Assembly: GCF_000711225.1 (NCBI RefSeq)
Contig: NZ_JOMG01000004.1
Coordinates: forward strand, 868,001 to 932,000
Reading direction: 5' to 3'
Length of the DNA stretch: 64,000 nt
Source: Pelobacter seleniigenes DSM 18267
GTDB lineage: Bacteria > Desulfobacterota > Desulfuromonadia > Desulfuromonadales > Geopsychrobacteraceae
The translations under genes and the position numbers were made by a program. The notes beneath the pieces are model-generated. The model did no database searches and had not been told where the DNA came from. It worked only from the letters and a program-made list of their open reading frames with translations. Numbering within the stretch: the stretch's first letter is position 1; every line of letters starts with the position of its first letter. Below, piece by piece: positions 16,809 to 24,588 of the stretch.

Positions 16809-17848
16809 GGATGTTCCTTTCTTTCAGGTCTCTTGGTAGGGATTTTAACATAAATTTCAGTTCCTTGCTTTTTCCCGGTTCTCAATTCCAGATAACCGTT
16901 CAGGGCGGCAACCCGCTCTCTGATGCCCAACAGGCCGACCCCCTGACGTCCAGCCCCCCGTCGGCCGAGCTGAGCCGAATGCAGTTCTTTGCTGCTGAAC
17001 CCGATTCCGTTGTCCTTGATAGAGAGAACCATAACCTGATTATCTTGGTTATTGAGGCGGATTTCGACATGGCTGGCATCGGAATGCTTAAAGATATTAT
17101 TCAGCCCCTCCTGGCAAATCCTGAAAATACCCAGTTCAACTTCCGGAAACAGACCGTCACTGAGTCCCTGGCAAGTTAAATTGATGTCGATTTTATCAGA
17201 TTGTTTGCTGTATTCGTTCACAAGCCATTCCAGGGTGACTTCCAGTCCGAGTTCGTCCAGCATGGGGGGCCTTAATCCTGATGAAATTTTGCGGATTCGC
17301 TGCCCCAGATCTTCAATCAGATAGGTCAGCTTTTCCCCTTGTTGCCGGCAGTTCAAACGGATTTCTTCGGGGTTGCGTTCGCTTTTCAGATTGAGATCGC
17401 AGGTAATGGCCATGGTTTCAACGCCAAGCTGCAGTGCGGTCAGGATCTGCCCCAGATCATCGTGGAGGTCGCGGGCCAGAGCTTTTCTTTCAAGTTCGCC
17501 AATATTGATCAGTTGTCTGGAAAGCGCCTGAATTTCCGTTTTAGCTTTTTGTTGTTCGGCATCCAATTGCTGAAACGGTTTGTAGAGGCAGAAAAAAAAG
17601 ATCGGGGAGAGGAGCAGTATGGTGCCGGTTGCATCGACCAGGACGTGCTCCATAAAACCGAAGATGGAAACTCTTAAAATAAACTGTTCAATAATAATCT
17701 CCACCAGAAACACCGACACCGCCATATACAACAGAGGTCTGGTCAAGGTGGGGAAAATCTTTGCTTTCTCGGGGAGAATTTTCAAACCGCCCAGATGGCC
17801 TCCAATATCGGCCTGGTCTCCGCCAAGTTCCTCCCGGTAAACTTTCAT
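16805..17848 (-). CDS. Membrane histidine kinase (NarX/DegS type, HisKA_3)
   Basis: 347 residues. Two hydrophobic helices (about 37-60 and 65-90) leave only a few residues outside, so there is no large periplasmic sensor domain; the signal may be sensed in the membrane or via a partner. The dimerisation helix holds ALARDLHDDLGQ with phospho-acceptor His129. The ATPase part shows EGLNNIFKHS (N box) and IKDNGIGF (G1 box). A good ribosome site (CAGGAGCTAGCCT) precedes ATG 17848. It overlaps the response-regulator gene by four bases (TTGA). Confidence 0.9.
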   Translation of the reverse strand: MKVYREELGGDQADIGGHLGGLKILPEKAKIFPTLTRPLLYMAVSVFLVEIIIEQFILRVSIFGFMEHVLVDATGTILLLSPIFFFCLYKPFQQLDAEQQKAKTEIQALSRQLINIGELERKALARDLHDDLGQILTALQLGVETMAITCDLNLKSERNPEEIRLNCRQQGEKLTYLIEDLGQRIRKISSGLRPPMLDELGLEVTLEWLVNEYSKQSDKIDINLTCQGLSDGLFPEVELGIFRICQEGLNNIFKHSDASHVEIRLNNQDNQVMVLSIKDNGIGFSSKELHSAQLGRRGAGRQGVGLLGIRERVAALNGYLELRTGKKQGTEIYVKIPTKRPERKEHP

Positions 17849-18023
17849 AGGCTAGCTCCTGAGTGTCTTTCAGTTGCCAAGTGCAAATAACCACTGTTGA
17901 TTGATAATTTTAATTATAACTAAAATGGTAAAAAATTGGGTTAATTTTCCAGTTTGTTCGCAATTTGCAGAGGGGTTAAAAGGAAACAGCGCATTCAGCA
18001 GTATCAACCCCGCCAAAATTTGT

Positions 18024-19040
18024 TTAAAAACGGGCAAAGTTCATCAGCCTGAAATGACCGAAAACAATGGGCCAGCTGGCAATCAGAACAAAAAGAACAA
18101 AGAATATGAGGGCTGTGAGAAGCCATTTTTTTTCGAGCCGTTCTATTTCAAAGATTAACGAAGGATATTTTTTGAGCGGTTGAAACAGCCCGGGCAATAT
18201 GCTGAACAGGGTCCCGACAAACAATCCGACATACAATGGATAGCCGATAAAGCCGTAATTTTTCTGCAGCAGGTCAAAGGGGCAGTGGTGGGTAGGGAGT
18301 TCGTAAATATAAAGAGAAATGAAAGAGATGACGGAAATCAAGGCAGCGACAAAGAAGATTGCTCCGGCCAGGGAAAAACTATATCGCAGCCATGGGGCCG
18401 TTTTTTTCCAACAAAGCCAGGCCAAACCAGCCAGCAGAGCAGCCAGGCCATAAAAGAGAAGCATCATGCGTCCAGGGGCCAGCCCGGCCAGGTCGGCCGC
18501 AACGCCGCTGCCGTCAGCACTGAACAAGGAACCGCAGCAGGAGGTAATGATTTCTGGATCAAGCTGATAAAAGTAGCTGATTTGCAAATAGAGCTCACCG
18601 CCAATCAGCGGAGTCAGCAGCAACAAGTAGGAGTATTTCAATTTAATCAGAGGAGAATCTTCGGCTCTACCGTCAAGATAATTCAATGCAATCCACAGGG
18701 CGGCTGCAAAAAAAACCAGAATTTTGACGTAGAGTGCAGACCAGCCGATCGGGTTCGCATTCAGGCTGCCGGTTGCGCACATGGCGCCGACAAAAAGAGG
18801 GTGGATTTCTTCCAGGGTATAAATGAACAGGAACAGCGACAGAACCTGAAAACCCAGCGCGTAGTTGACAATGGTCGAAACCAAAAAAGTTTTGCGCTCG
18901 AGCTGAAGCTGTTCTTCCGAACAGCTGTAAAAATCCCAGCGACGCAGGATTTTTATCGCCAGGCTACTGGCGTAAAGCATCATCAACAGCACCAGACCGG
19001 TTCCGCCGAGTAATGCCATTATGCCGGGATGCAGTATCAA
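18024..19040 (-). CDS. Polytopic membrane protein of the NosL-ABC operon
   Basis: 338 residues, about nine hydrophobic helices. I do not recognise the family. Possible metal-binding residues lie in polar loops: MCATGSLN near 88, SCCGSLF near 165, and THHCPFDLL near 268. TTG 19040 is the likely start because GGAGG lies nine bases upstream; ATG 19019 is the alternative. It follows the ABC ATPase by one base and so is part of the same transporter unit. By context it could be a copper or cofactor permease, or a reductant-handling partner of NosL. Nothing in the sequence proves this. Confidence 0.65.
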   Translation of the reverse strand: MILHPGIMALLGGTGLVLLMMLYASSLAIKILRRWDFYSCSEEQLQLERKTFLVSTIVNYALGFQVLSLFLFIYTLEEIHPLFVGAMCATGSLNANPIGWSALYVKILVFFAAALWIALNYLDGRAEDSPLIKLKYSYLLLLTPLIGGELYLQISYFYQLDPEIITSCCGSLFSADGSGVAADLAGLAPGRMMLLFYGLAALLAGLAWLCWKKTAPWLRYSFSLAGAIFFVAALISVISFISLYIYELPTHHCPFDLLQKNYGFIGYPLYVGLFVGTLFSILPGLFQPLKKYPSLIFEIERLEKKWLLTALIFFVLFVLIASWPIVFGHFRLMNFARF

Positions 19041-19041
19041 C

Positions 19042-19728
19042 TCAACAGTCCTCCATCAGCCTGCCGCTGTGCATGGAGAACGCACTGCTGATCAGGGAGT
19101 GGTTGAACAACTGTGGATCGTGGGTTGCAATCAGGATCGTTCTGCCGCTTTGGTGGATAGTGGTCAGTATCTCTATCAGGTCGGCAGATAGTTGACTGTC
19201 AAGATGTGCGGTGGGCTCATCCGCAATGATGATGTCCGGGTCATTGATCAGCGCCCGGGCAATGGCCACCCGCTGTTGCTCTCCGCCGGATAACTGGCGG
19301 ATTTTTGCCTGTTGCTTATTTTCCATATCCAGTTGTTTTAACAGTTCAAGGCCACGGTTTTTCATGGCGCTGATGGGGACCTGTTGCGGATAGAGAGGCA
19401 TCAGAACGTTTTCCAGGACAGAAACATCGCGTAGCAGGTTGAATTGCTGAAAAATGAAACCGAAGGTCTGTTGACGGGTCCGGGCCAGAAACCGTTCGGA
19501 GAGTTTGACCACATCCTTCTCGCCGATCCTGATCCGTCCCTCGGTCGGCCGTGACATACAGCCGATCAGACTCAGCAAGGTGGTTTTACCCGAACCGCTC
19601 GGACCCTTGAAGACGGCAACCTCTCCAGCTTCGATCTGCAGGGAAATATCGTCCAGGGCGCAAAATTCATCCGGCTTGTGCGCATTGTAGATTTTTTTGA
19701 CATGTTCTATTCGGATCAAAGGTGGCAA
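19042..19728 (-). CDS. ABC transporter ATP-binding protein (LolD/MacB type)
   Basis: 228 residues with Walker A GPSGSGKTTLL, Q-loop FIFQQFNLL, signature LSGGEQQRVAIARAL, Walker B IIIADEPTAHLD and H-loop ATHD, all intact. The LolD/MacB type energises FtsX-like permeases working at the periplasmic face and not classical importers. The start is TTG 19728 with GAGGA upstream; the next Met is nine residues in. It lies five bases after the permease gene. The closest functional model is the NosF-type ATPase that helps load copper into periplasmic enzymes. Confidence 0.9.
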   Translation of the reverse strand: MPPLIRIEHVKKIYNAHKPDEFCALDDISLQIEAGEVAVFKGPSGSGKTTLLSLIGCMSRPTEGRIRIGEKDVVKLSERFLARTRQQTFGFIFQQFNLLRDVSVLENVLMPLYPQQVPISAMKNRGLELLKQLDMENKQQAKIRQLSGGEQQRVAIARALINDPDIIIADEPTAHLDSQLSADLIEILTTIHQSGRTILIATHDPQLFNHSLISSAFSMHSGRLMEDC

Positions 19729-19733
19729 ATCAA

Positions 19734-20888
19734 TTATCCTCTCATCGCAGCTTCAGGGTCGGTAATTGCGGCCTTCCAGGACGGGATAACCGTACTGACG
19801 ACATAGGGTGGAACGGTCAGAAAGGCGATGACCAGAATCTGGTAAGGATCAATAAATGGGGCCAGCCGAAAGGTCGGAAACAGGACCGACCAGCCCTTGA
19901 TGACCGGGGTCAACAGGGTGGCGTTAAGAAAGAAAACATGGATATAGGCGGTCAGAAGCCCCAGCAGCAGGGCGGTCAAGGAGACCGCTATCCCTTCCCA
20001 GAATTTGACCTCAAGAATATTGGAGGTTTCCCAGCCGATCGCTTTGAGTATGCCGATCTCCCTCTTTTCCTCGGCGCTGATCCCGGTCGCTTTGTCCCAG
20101 GCGAGAATGCAGAAGGCAACCAGGGCGGCAACAAATACCGACAACATCATTCCGCTGCGCCAGTTGAATACGGCCGCATAGGTACGGAGAATCTCGCTAC
20201 GGCTGATCGGCCGGGTGTCGGGAAGCTGGCGTTTGATCTTTTCCGCGATGGTGTTGATTTCGACCGGATTTCTGACCGAGACCGCGATGTCTGTGGCCAG
20301 ATCGGCCGGATAGTCAAAGAAGTCGATGAGGTCCTGCTTTTCCAGGATGACCAGATCGTTGGTTAATAAGGCTGATTCGGGCTTGAACACTCCGGTTACG
20401 GTAAAAGTCCGCCCGACATTGGCACTGTCGACCATGATCAGATCGTCCTCAAGTCCGATCCTGCGAACCTCAGCCACTCCGGCCCCGATGGAGCATTCGC
20501 CCGGATTTTGGGGCAGCCGGCCTTGCAGCATCGGCAACTTGGAGTGGCTCGGCAATACTTCCTGGAGGGTGTAGTTGGCATCGATCAGACCGTCATAATA
20601 GTAACCCCAAAGACGCGGCTGAACCTGGGCCACTCCGGGAATCCGCCGGATTGTTTCCCCGTACTCCAGGGGGATGAGCTCATGACGCCCCCCGGAGAGC
20701 CGCTGGACCACCAGTTCAGGTGCATCGGCTAAAAGGTATTCAGCCTCCTTTTTCAAGGAGTGGGTTAAAAAAAGGATGGAAGCCAGGGTTGCAACGGTAA
20801 ATGTGTAGACGATAATAATGGCCAGGTTCTTGAATTTTCTGCGAATCAGAGACGAAAGTGCATATTCTAGAATTTTGAAGTGATGCAT
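19734..20888 (-). CDS. ABC transporter permease (MacB/FtsX family)
   Basis: 384 residues with one helix near the N-terminus (about 22-44), a large periplasmic domain (about 45-245) and three C-terminal helices (about 250-370), the standard MacB/FtsX layout. The EKREIGILKAIGWETSNI segment after helix two is the usual coupling region of these permeases. It forms the transporter with the ATPase encoded five bases downstream. Between NosL and the ATPase, it occupies the place of NosY/NosD functions in nitrous-oxide reductase clusters, but no nosZ or nosD is present here. Confidence 0.85.
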   Translation of the reverse strand: MHHFKILEYALSSLIRRKFKNLAIIIVYTFTVATLASILFLTHSLKKEAEYLLADAPELVVQRLSGGRHELIPLEYGETIRRIPGVAQVQPRLWGYYYDGLIDANYTLQEVLPSHSKLPMLQGRLPQNPGECSIGAGVAEVRRIGLEDDLIMVDSANVGRTFTVTGVFKPESALLTNDLVILEKQDLIDFFDYPADLATDIAVSVRNPVEINTIAEKIKRQLPDTRPISRSEILRTYAAVFNWRSGMMLSVFVAALVAFCILAWDKATGISAEEKREIGILKAIGWETSNILEVKFWEGIAVSLTALLLGLLTAYIHVFFLNATLLTPVIKGWSVLFPTFRLAPFIDPYQILVIAFLTVPPYVVSTVIPSWKAAITDPEAAMRG

Positions 20889-20909
20889 GGGCCACCGTTG
20901 TCCGGAAAA

Positions 20910-21209
20910 TTATTGATTGCTCCTGCCAAAGCTGCTTGGGGCGATAATGGATCCGGCCGGAAAATGCTCAAGGGCCGAAGGAAAATCCTGAAACGGCGTA
21001 AACCGATCAGCCTGGGACGGATGGCGGGTGTAGCGAGCCTCGGTCCAGATGGCCAGATCGGTCAGTTGTAAAGCACCTGCCGTTGTTCTTAATTGGGGCA
21101 GCTCTGTCGCCAGCAGATGGTCGGCTCTGATCTGTCCAAAAAAGAACAGCAGGCTCAGGACCAACATTTCCAGGGCGGTCAGAGCAATGAAGACCCGGTG
21201 CTTGAGCAT
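20910..21209 (-). CDS. Small membrane-anchored protein between NosL and the ABC permease
   Basis: 99 residues from ATG 21209, four bases after the NosL stop; a longer open frame upstream only shadows NosL. It has one N-terminal hydrophobic helix (VFIALTALEMLVLSLLFFFG) and a soluble remainder without Cys motifs, so it is probably a periplasm-facing anchored protein. No known family. The tight spacing places it in the NosL-ABC operon; it may bridge NosL and the permease. Function not assignable. Confidence 0.6.
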   Translation of the reverse strand: MLKHRVFIALTALEMLVLSLLFFFGQIRADHLLATELPQLRTTAGALQLTDLAIWTEARYTRHPSQADRFTPFQDFPSALEHFPAGSIIAPSSFGRSNQ

Positions 21210-21213
21210 CGAG

Positions 21214-21681
21214 TTACTCGACTTCGGTTTCGATAAGATGGTGTTCTTTGTAGATGAGAACTTTTTTACCGCCATGATCACGCATGAACGATTTGACCTC
21301 TGCGCTGTTGCGCAGGGTGACGTACTCTTCACCCATGGGGCCGAGCACATCACTGCCACTGACAAAATAAACCTCGCTGGCAGGCAGCAGCACGACATTG
21401 TAATAATCGGTCACAAAAACCCCGGAAATGTCTGCCAGTTTGGCGCCGGGGTTATATTTATTCAGATCAGCCAGGTAGGTGAACATGTCCTTCGGACCGT
21501 CAAAATAGGCCTTGGTGTCGTCCTTGAACTGGACAACGGCAATCCAGTTCGGATATGGTGCCACGAACATTCCGCAGACCGGACAGCGCTCTTTATCCGG
21601 CAATGGCGGAGTATCCGCCAACGCGGGCAGGGCAAGGAAGGTCAGGACCAACAGGATTGCTGTCATTTTGCCAATGGCCAT
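21214..21681 (-). CDS. nosL: NosL-family copper chaperone
   Basis: 155 residues with a signal peptide ending ALA, then CPVCGMFV at about 33-40, the Cys-x2-Cys-Gly-Met signature of NosL proteins, which bind Cu(I) and supply nitrous-oxide reductase. Other conserved points are AYFDGPKDMFTYL and the C-terminal EEYVTL region. Here it heads an operon with an ABC transporter and lies upstream of SCO and a multicopper oxidase, with no nosZ in the window, so its client is probably the oxidase. There is no lipobox Cys at the cleavage site, so it may be soluble, unlike many NosL lipoproteins. Confidence 0.85.
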   Translation of the reverse strand: MAIGKMTAILLVLTFLALPALADTPPLPDKERCPVCGMFVAPYPNWIAVVQFKDDTKAYFDGPKDMFTYLADLNKYNPGAKLADISGVFVTDYYNVVLLPASEVYFVSGSDVLGPMGEEYVTLRNSAEVKSFMRDHGGKKVLIYKEHHLIETEVE

Positions 21682-22092
21682 CGCAAGACACCTTTTTTAG
21701 ATAGGGTTTGTGACAGATATGAGTATTTATATCTGATTGAATGATAGCCGTAAATGTAGCAGCATTGCAACATCAGGTTTTAATCTTTTATCAAGAATTA
21801 CGGGTTTTTCCAGACCTGCTGATCCGCTTGGGTGACGATGATAGCGGGGAAAGGCAGCCAGAACCAGCTGCGCAGCGGTATTTGGAGAGACGTGTAGAAT
21901 CCCCGGTGGAGAGTTGCTGGGTGAGAGCAGTCTGCAAATTATGGGGAAAATTCCACAAAATCTTGATTCTTGTCGGTAAAAAATGAGATTGTAGATAGTT
22001 TGTTGGAGTTAAACGAGGATACCACTCTGGCTTGTTGCCAGGGGGTCGAGTTTAACAGTTTGAAAGAGCAAATTTAATTCCGGATATTGAAT
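21682..22092. other. Divergent intergenic region between nosL and the lipid operon
   Basis: 411 bases with no supported gene; an 81-codon frame at 21741-21986 has no domain or good start. Near the ispH side is a nested structure: GTTAAAC (22008-22014) and GTTTAAC (22050-22056) as outer arms, enclosing CTGGC-TTGTT-GCCAG (22027-22041), ending 36 bases before the ispH ATG. This could be a leader hairpin or an operator. It must contain the promoters of both divergent operons, but I see no clear -35/-10 pair. Confidence 0.5.
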
Positions 22093-22944
22093 ATGGAATC
22101 TGTGCGGGCGAAAAGCGCAGGCTTCTGCATGGGAGTCAGCCTGGCCTTACGCAAATTGGATGAAGTTATAAAAAAACATCCCGACTCAGGAAAGATCTAC
22201 ATTTTCGGTTCAATCATTCATAACCCTCAGGTGGTTGAAGATTATGCCGGAAAAGGGGTCGTTACGGTTGAATCGGCTGAGGATATTCCGGACGGCTCGA
22301 TCGTTGTGGTTCGGGCTCATGGGATTACCAAGCAGATCCGCCAGCGGCTGACCGAGCGGGGTATTCATGTTGTCGATGCGACTTGCCCGAAAGTCAGGGA
22401 AGCCTGCCTGAGGATTGAAAAAAGCACCGCAGAAGGGCGGACTTTATTGTTGTTCGGTGAAGAAACCCACCCCGAAGTCAAATGCCTGTTAAGTTATGCG
22501 GCTGGAACCTCTTTTGTGTTCGATAGCTTTGAACACTGCCGTCGCCAGCGGCTTGATCCTGCTCTGAAATATTGCCTTGCTGCACAAACAACGCAGGATA
22601 AAAGTACTTTCGACCAGATCAGCAAGCACTTGACCAATCACGAAAATCTGGACCTGATTGTCCTGCCGACGATTTGTGATGCCACTAAAAAACGTCAGGG
22701 AGAAGCCATTCGCCTGGCTGAAGAGGTCGACTTTTTTATTGTTGCCGGGGGGTACAACAGTAGCAATACTAAGCGTCTGGCCGAAGTGATCGCCGCCCAC
22801 GGCACCAAGGTCATTCATGTTGAAACAGCTGCCGAATTGCCGCTTGACGAACTGCGCCAGTATCGCAAGATCGGGCTGACCGCCGGGGCTTCCACCCCAA
22901 GGAAGATTGTCGATGAAATCCAGGCGGTTCTGGAATCGCTTTAA
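22093..22944 (+). CDS. ispH: 4-hydroxy-3-methylbut-2-enyl diphosphate reductase (IspH/LytB)
   Basis: 283 residues from ATG 22093. It catalyses the last step of the MEP pathway, reducing HMBPP to IPP/DMAPP with a [4Fe-4S] cluster. All key residues are present: cluster cysteines in GFCMGV, DATCPKV and PTICDATKKRQ; substrate His residues in IHNPQVV, RAHGI and THPEV (with the catalytic Glu); Thr in AQTTQ; and NSSN and TAGAS for the diphosphate. Length is normal. It lies only 12 bases before pfaD and so appears co-transcribed with the lipid genes, which is an unexpected place for it. Whether the genome has another ispH cannot be seen here. Confidence 0.92.
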   Translation: MESVRAKSAGFCMGVSLALRKLDEVIKKHPDSGKIYIFGSIIHNPQVVEDYAGKGVVTVESAEDIPDGSIVVVRAHGITKQIRQRLTERGIHVVDATCPKVREACLRIEKSTAEGRTLLLFGEETHPEVKCLLSYAAGTSFVFDSFEHCRRQRLDPALKYCLAAQTTQDKSTFDQISKHLTNHENLDLIVLPTICDATKKRQGEAIRLAEEVDFFIVAGGYNSSNTKRLAEVIAAHGTKVIHVETAAELPLDELRQYRKIGLTAGASTPRKIVDEIQAVLESL

Positions 22945-22956
22945 ATTCATAGCACC

Positions 22957-24588
22957 ATGGAGTCTGTTTTGCCTGTCATAAATCAATCCGTTCCGGAAAT
23001 CCTCCGTCCCGAGCTGTCCGGGAATGGGGTCTGTATCGAATCAACCGAGCTGAAAAAACAGTTACAGCAGATTCAACGGCCGCTGTTTTTGGCACAGGAC
23101 GGTGCCGGTGTCCGGCTTCGGGATGCTGCTGCCAGCGGACCGAACGGAGAGTTTTCCGGGATGGTCCTGCCGTGCCCCCTCGAATCCCTTGGCAGCCGCC
23201 GCTTCTGCAGCGATTTCAATATCAAGTACCCCTATGTCGGTGGCTCCATGGCCAAAGGGATCAGCTCGGTTGCGATGGTCCGTGAATTGGGGCGCCACGG
23301 CATGCTCGGTTTTTTCGGCGCCGCCGGGTTGTCTTTGCAGGATATCGAAAGGGCCATCGATCAGCTGGAGTCGGAGGGCAATGCTTTTTCCTACGGTTTC
23401 AACCTGATTCACAGCCCCAATGAGCCTGAACTGGAAAAGGCCGTGGTCGAACTTTATATCCGCCGCGGCATCCGCCTGATTGAAGCGTCCGCGTTTTTGT
23501 CCTTAACCTTGCCGGTCGTCCGTTTCCGAACCCATGGAATTTATCGGGACGCCCAGGGAAGGGTGGTTGCGCCCAACCGGGTCATCGCCAAGATATCCCG
23601 GGAAGAAGTGGCTGCGAGGTTTTTAGCTCCCCCACCGGAGAAAATGTTGCGCCAACTGGTTGCCGAAGGTCAGTTGACCGAAGAACAGGCCCTGCTGGCT
23701 GCTGAGATCCCGGTGGCGCAGGATATTACCGTTGAGGCTGATTCTGGCGGGCATACCGATAATCGCCCGGCACTGGCTTTGTTCCCAACCATTCTTGCTC
23801 AAAAAGAACAGGTTCAGCGTCAGCAAAACTATGCCTGCGAGTTGCGGGTCGGACTCGGCGGCGGCATCGCCACTCCGGCTTCGGCCGTTGCCGCATTTGC
23901 CATGGGCGCTGATTACCTGGTGACCGGGACTGTCAACCAGGCCTGTATTGAATCGGGCACCTGTGACGAAGTGAGGCAGATGCTCGCGGAAACCCGGCAG
24001 GCGGACATCACCATGGCTCCTTCCGGGGATATGTTTGAATTAGGGGTTAAAGTTCAGGTGGTTAAACGCGGGACCATGTTTGCCATCCGGGCTCACAAGT
24101 TGTATGAACTTTATCGCGCTTTCAGCAGCATTGAAGAATTGCCTGCCGATGAGCGGGACAAGCTGGAAAAAACCTTTTTCCGCACTTCGCTGGATGCGGT
24201 CTGGGAGCAGACCCGGCGTTATTTCTCCGGGCGTGATCCCCGCCAGGTTGAAAAAGCTGAAAAAGACCCGAAATATAAAATGGCCCTGGTTTTCCGCTGG
24301 TATCTGGGGCAGTCTCCCGTTTGGGCCAATAGCGGTGAGGCGAGTCGGAAAATCGACTATCAGATCTGGTGCGGACCGGCCATGGGAGCCTTTAACGAGT
24401 GGGTCCGTGGTTCGTTTCTGGAACAGGTATCGGAACGCAAAGTTGCTGTCGTTGCCATGAACATTCTGTTTGGTGCTGCCGTGTTGCAACGCGGCAATCA
24501 ACTGAAACAGCAAGGGGGGACCCTCCCTTCAGCACTGAATCTGACAGCTCCGCTGACCATTGATCAAATCAAGGAGTTCCTCAGTTGA
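22957..24588 (+). CDS. pfaD: PUFA synthase enoyl reductase (PfaD / Pfa1)
   Basis: 543 residues, an FMN-dependent enoyl reductase of the nitronate-monooxygenase-like barrel type that reduces trans-2-enoyl-ACP during polyunsaturated fatty-acid assembly. Recognisable blocks: LGSRRFCSDFNIKYPYVGGSMAKGI-type entry, GFFGAAGLSL, the barrel repeats around YGFNLIHSP, EADSGGHTDNRP (flavin region), LRVGLGGGIATP and DYLVTGTVNQAC. The C-terminal third has the family's GDMFELGVKVQVVKRGTMF and WCGPAMGAFNEWV motifs. The gene order pfaD-pfaA-pfaC matches the myxobacterial pfa1-2-3 order; in Shewanella pfaD is last. It overlaps pfaA by three bases (TTGA). Confidence 0.95.
   Translation: MESVLPVINQSVPEILRPELSGNGVCIESTELKKQLQQIQRPLFLAQDGAGVRLRDAAASGPNGEFSGMVLPCPLESLGSRRFCSDFNIKYPYVGGSMAKGISSVAMVRELGRHGMLGFFGAAGLSLQDIERAIDQLESEGNAFSYGFNLIHSPNEPELEKAVVELYIRRGIRLIEASAFLSLTLPVVRFRTHGIYRDAQGRVVAPNRVIAKISREEVAARFLAPPPEKMLRQLVAEGQLTEEQALLAAEIPVAQDITVEADSGGHTDNRPALALFPTILAQKEQVQRQQNYACELRVGLGGGIATPASAVAAFAMGADYLVTGTVNQACIESGTCDEVRQMLAETRQADITMAPSGDMFELGVKVQVVKRGTMFAIRAHKLYELYRAFSSIEELPADERDKLEKTFFRTSLDAVWEQTRRYFSGRDPRQVEKAEKDPKYKMALVFRWYLGQSPVWANSGEASRKIDYQIWCGPAMGAFNEWVRGSFLEQVSERKVAVVAMNILFGAAVLQRGNQLKQQGGTLPSALNLTAPLTIDQIKEFLS

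Noticed and set aside
16149-17848. The two-component system as an Ntr-type (sigma-54 activating) pair
   Set aside because: The regulator has a LuxR-type DNA-binding domain and no AAA+ domain, so it cannot itself activate the sigma-54-like element at 15886.
21741-21986. 81-codon frame between nosL and ispH
   Set aside because: Poor start context, no domain and atypical composition; the region is better read as a divergent promoter.
21682-22092. Riboswitch (cobalamin-like) before ispH
   Set aside because: Looked for the conserved B12-box and core on both strands and found no convincing match; only a simple nested hairpin is visible.
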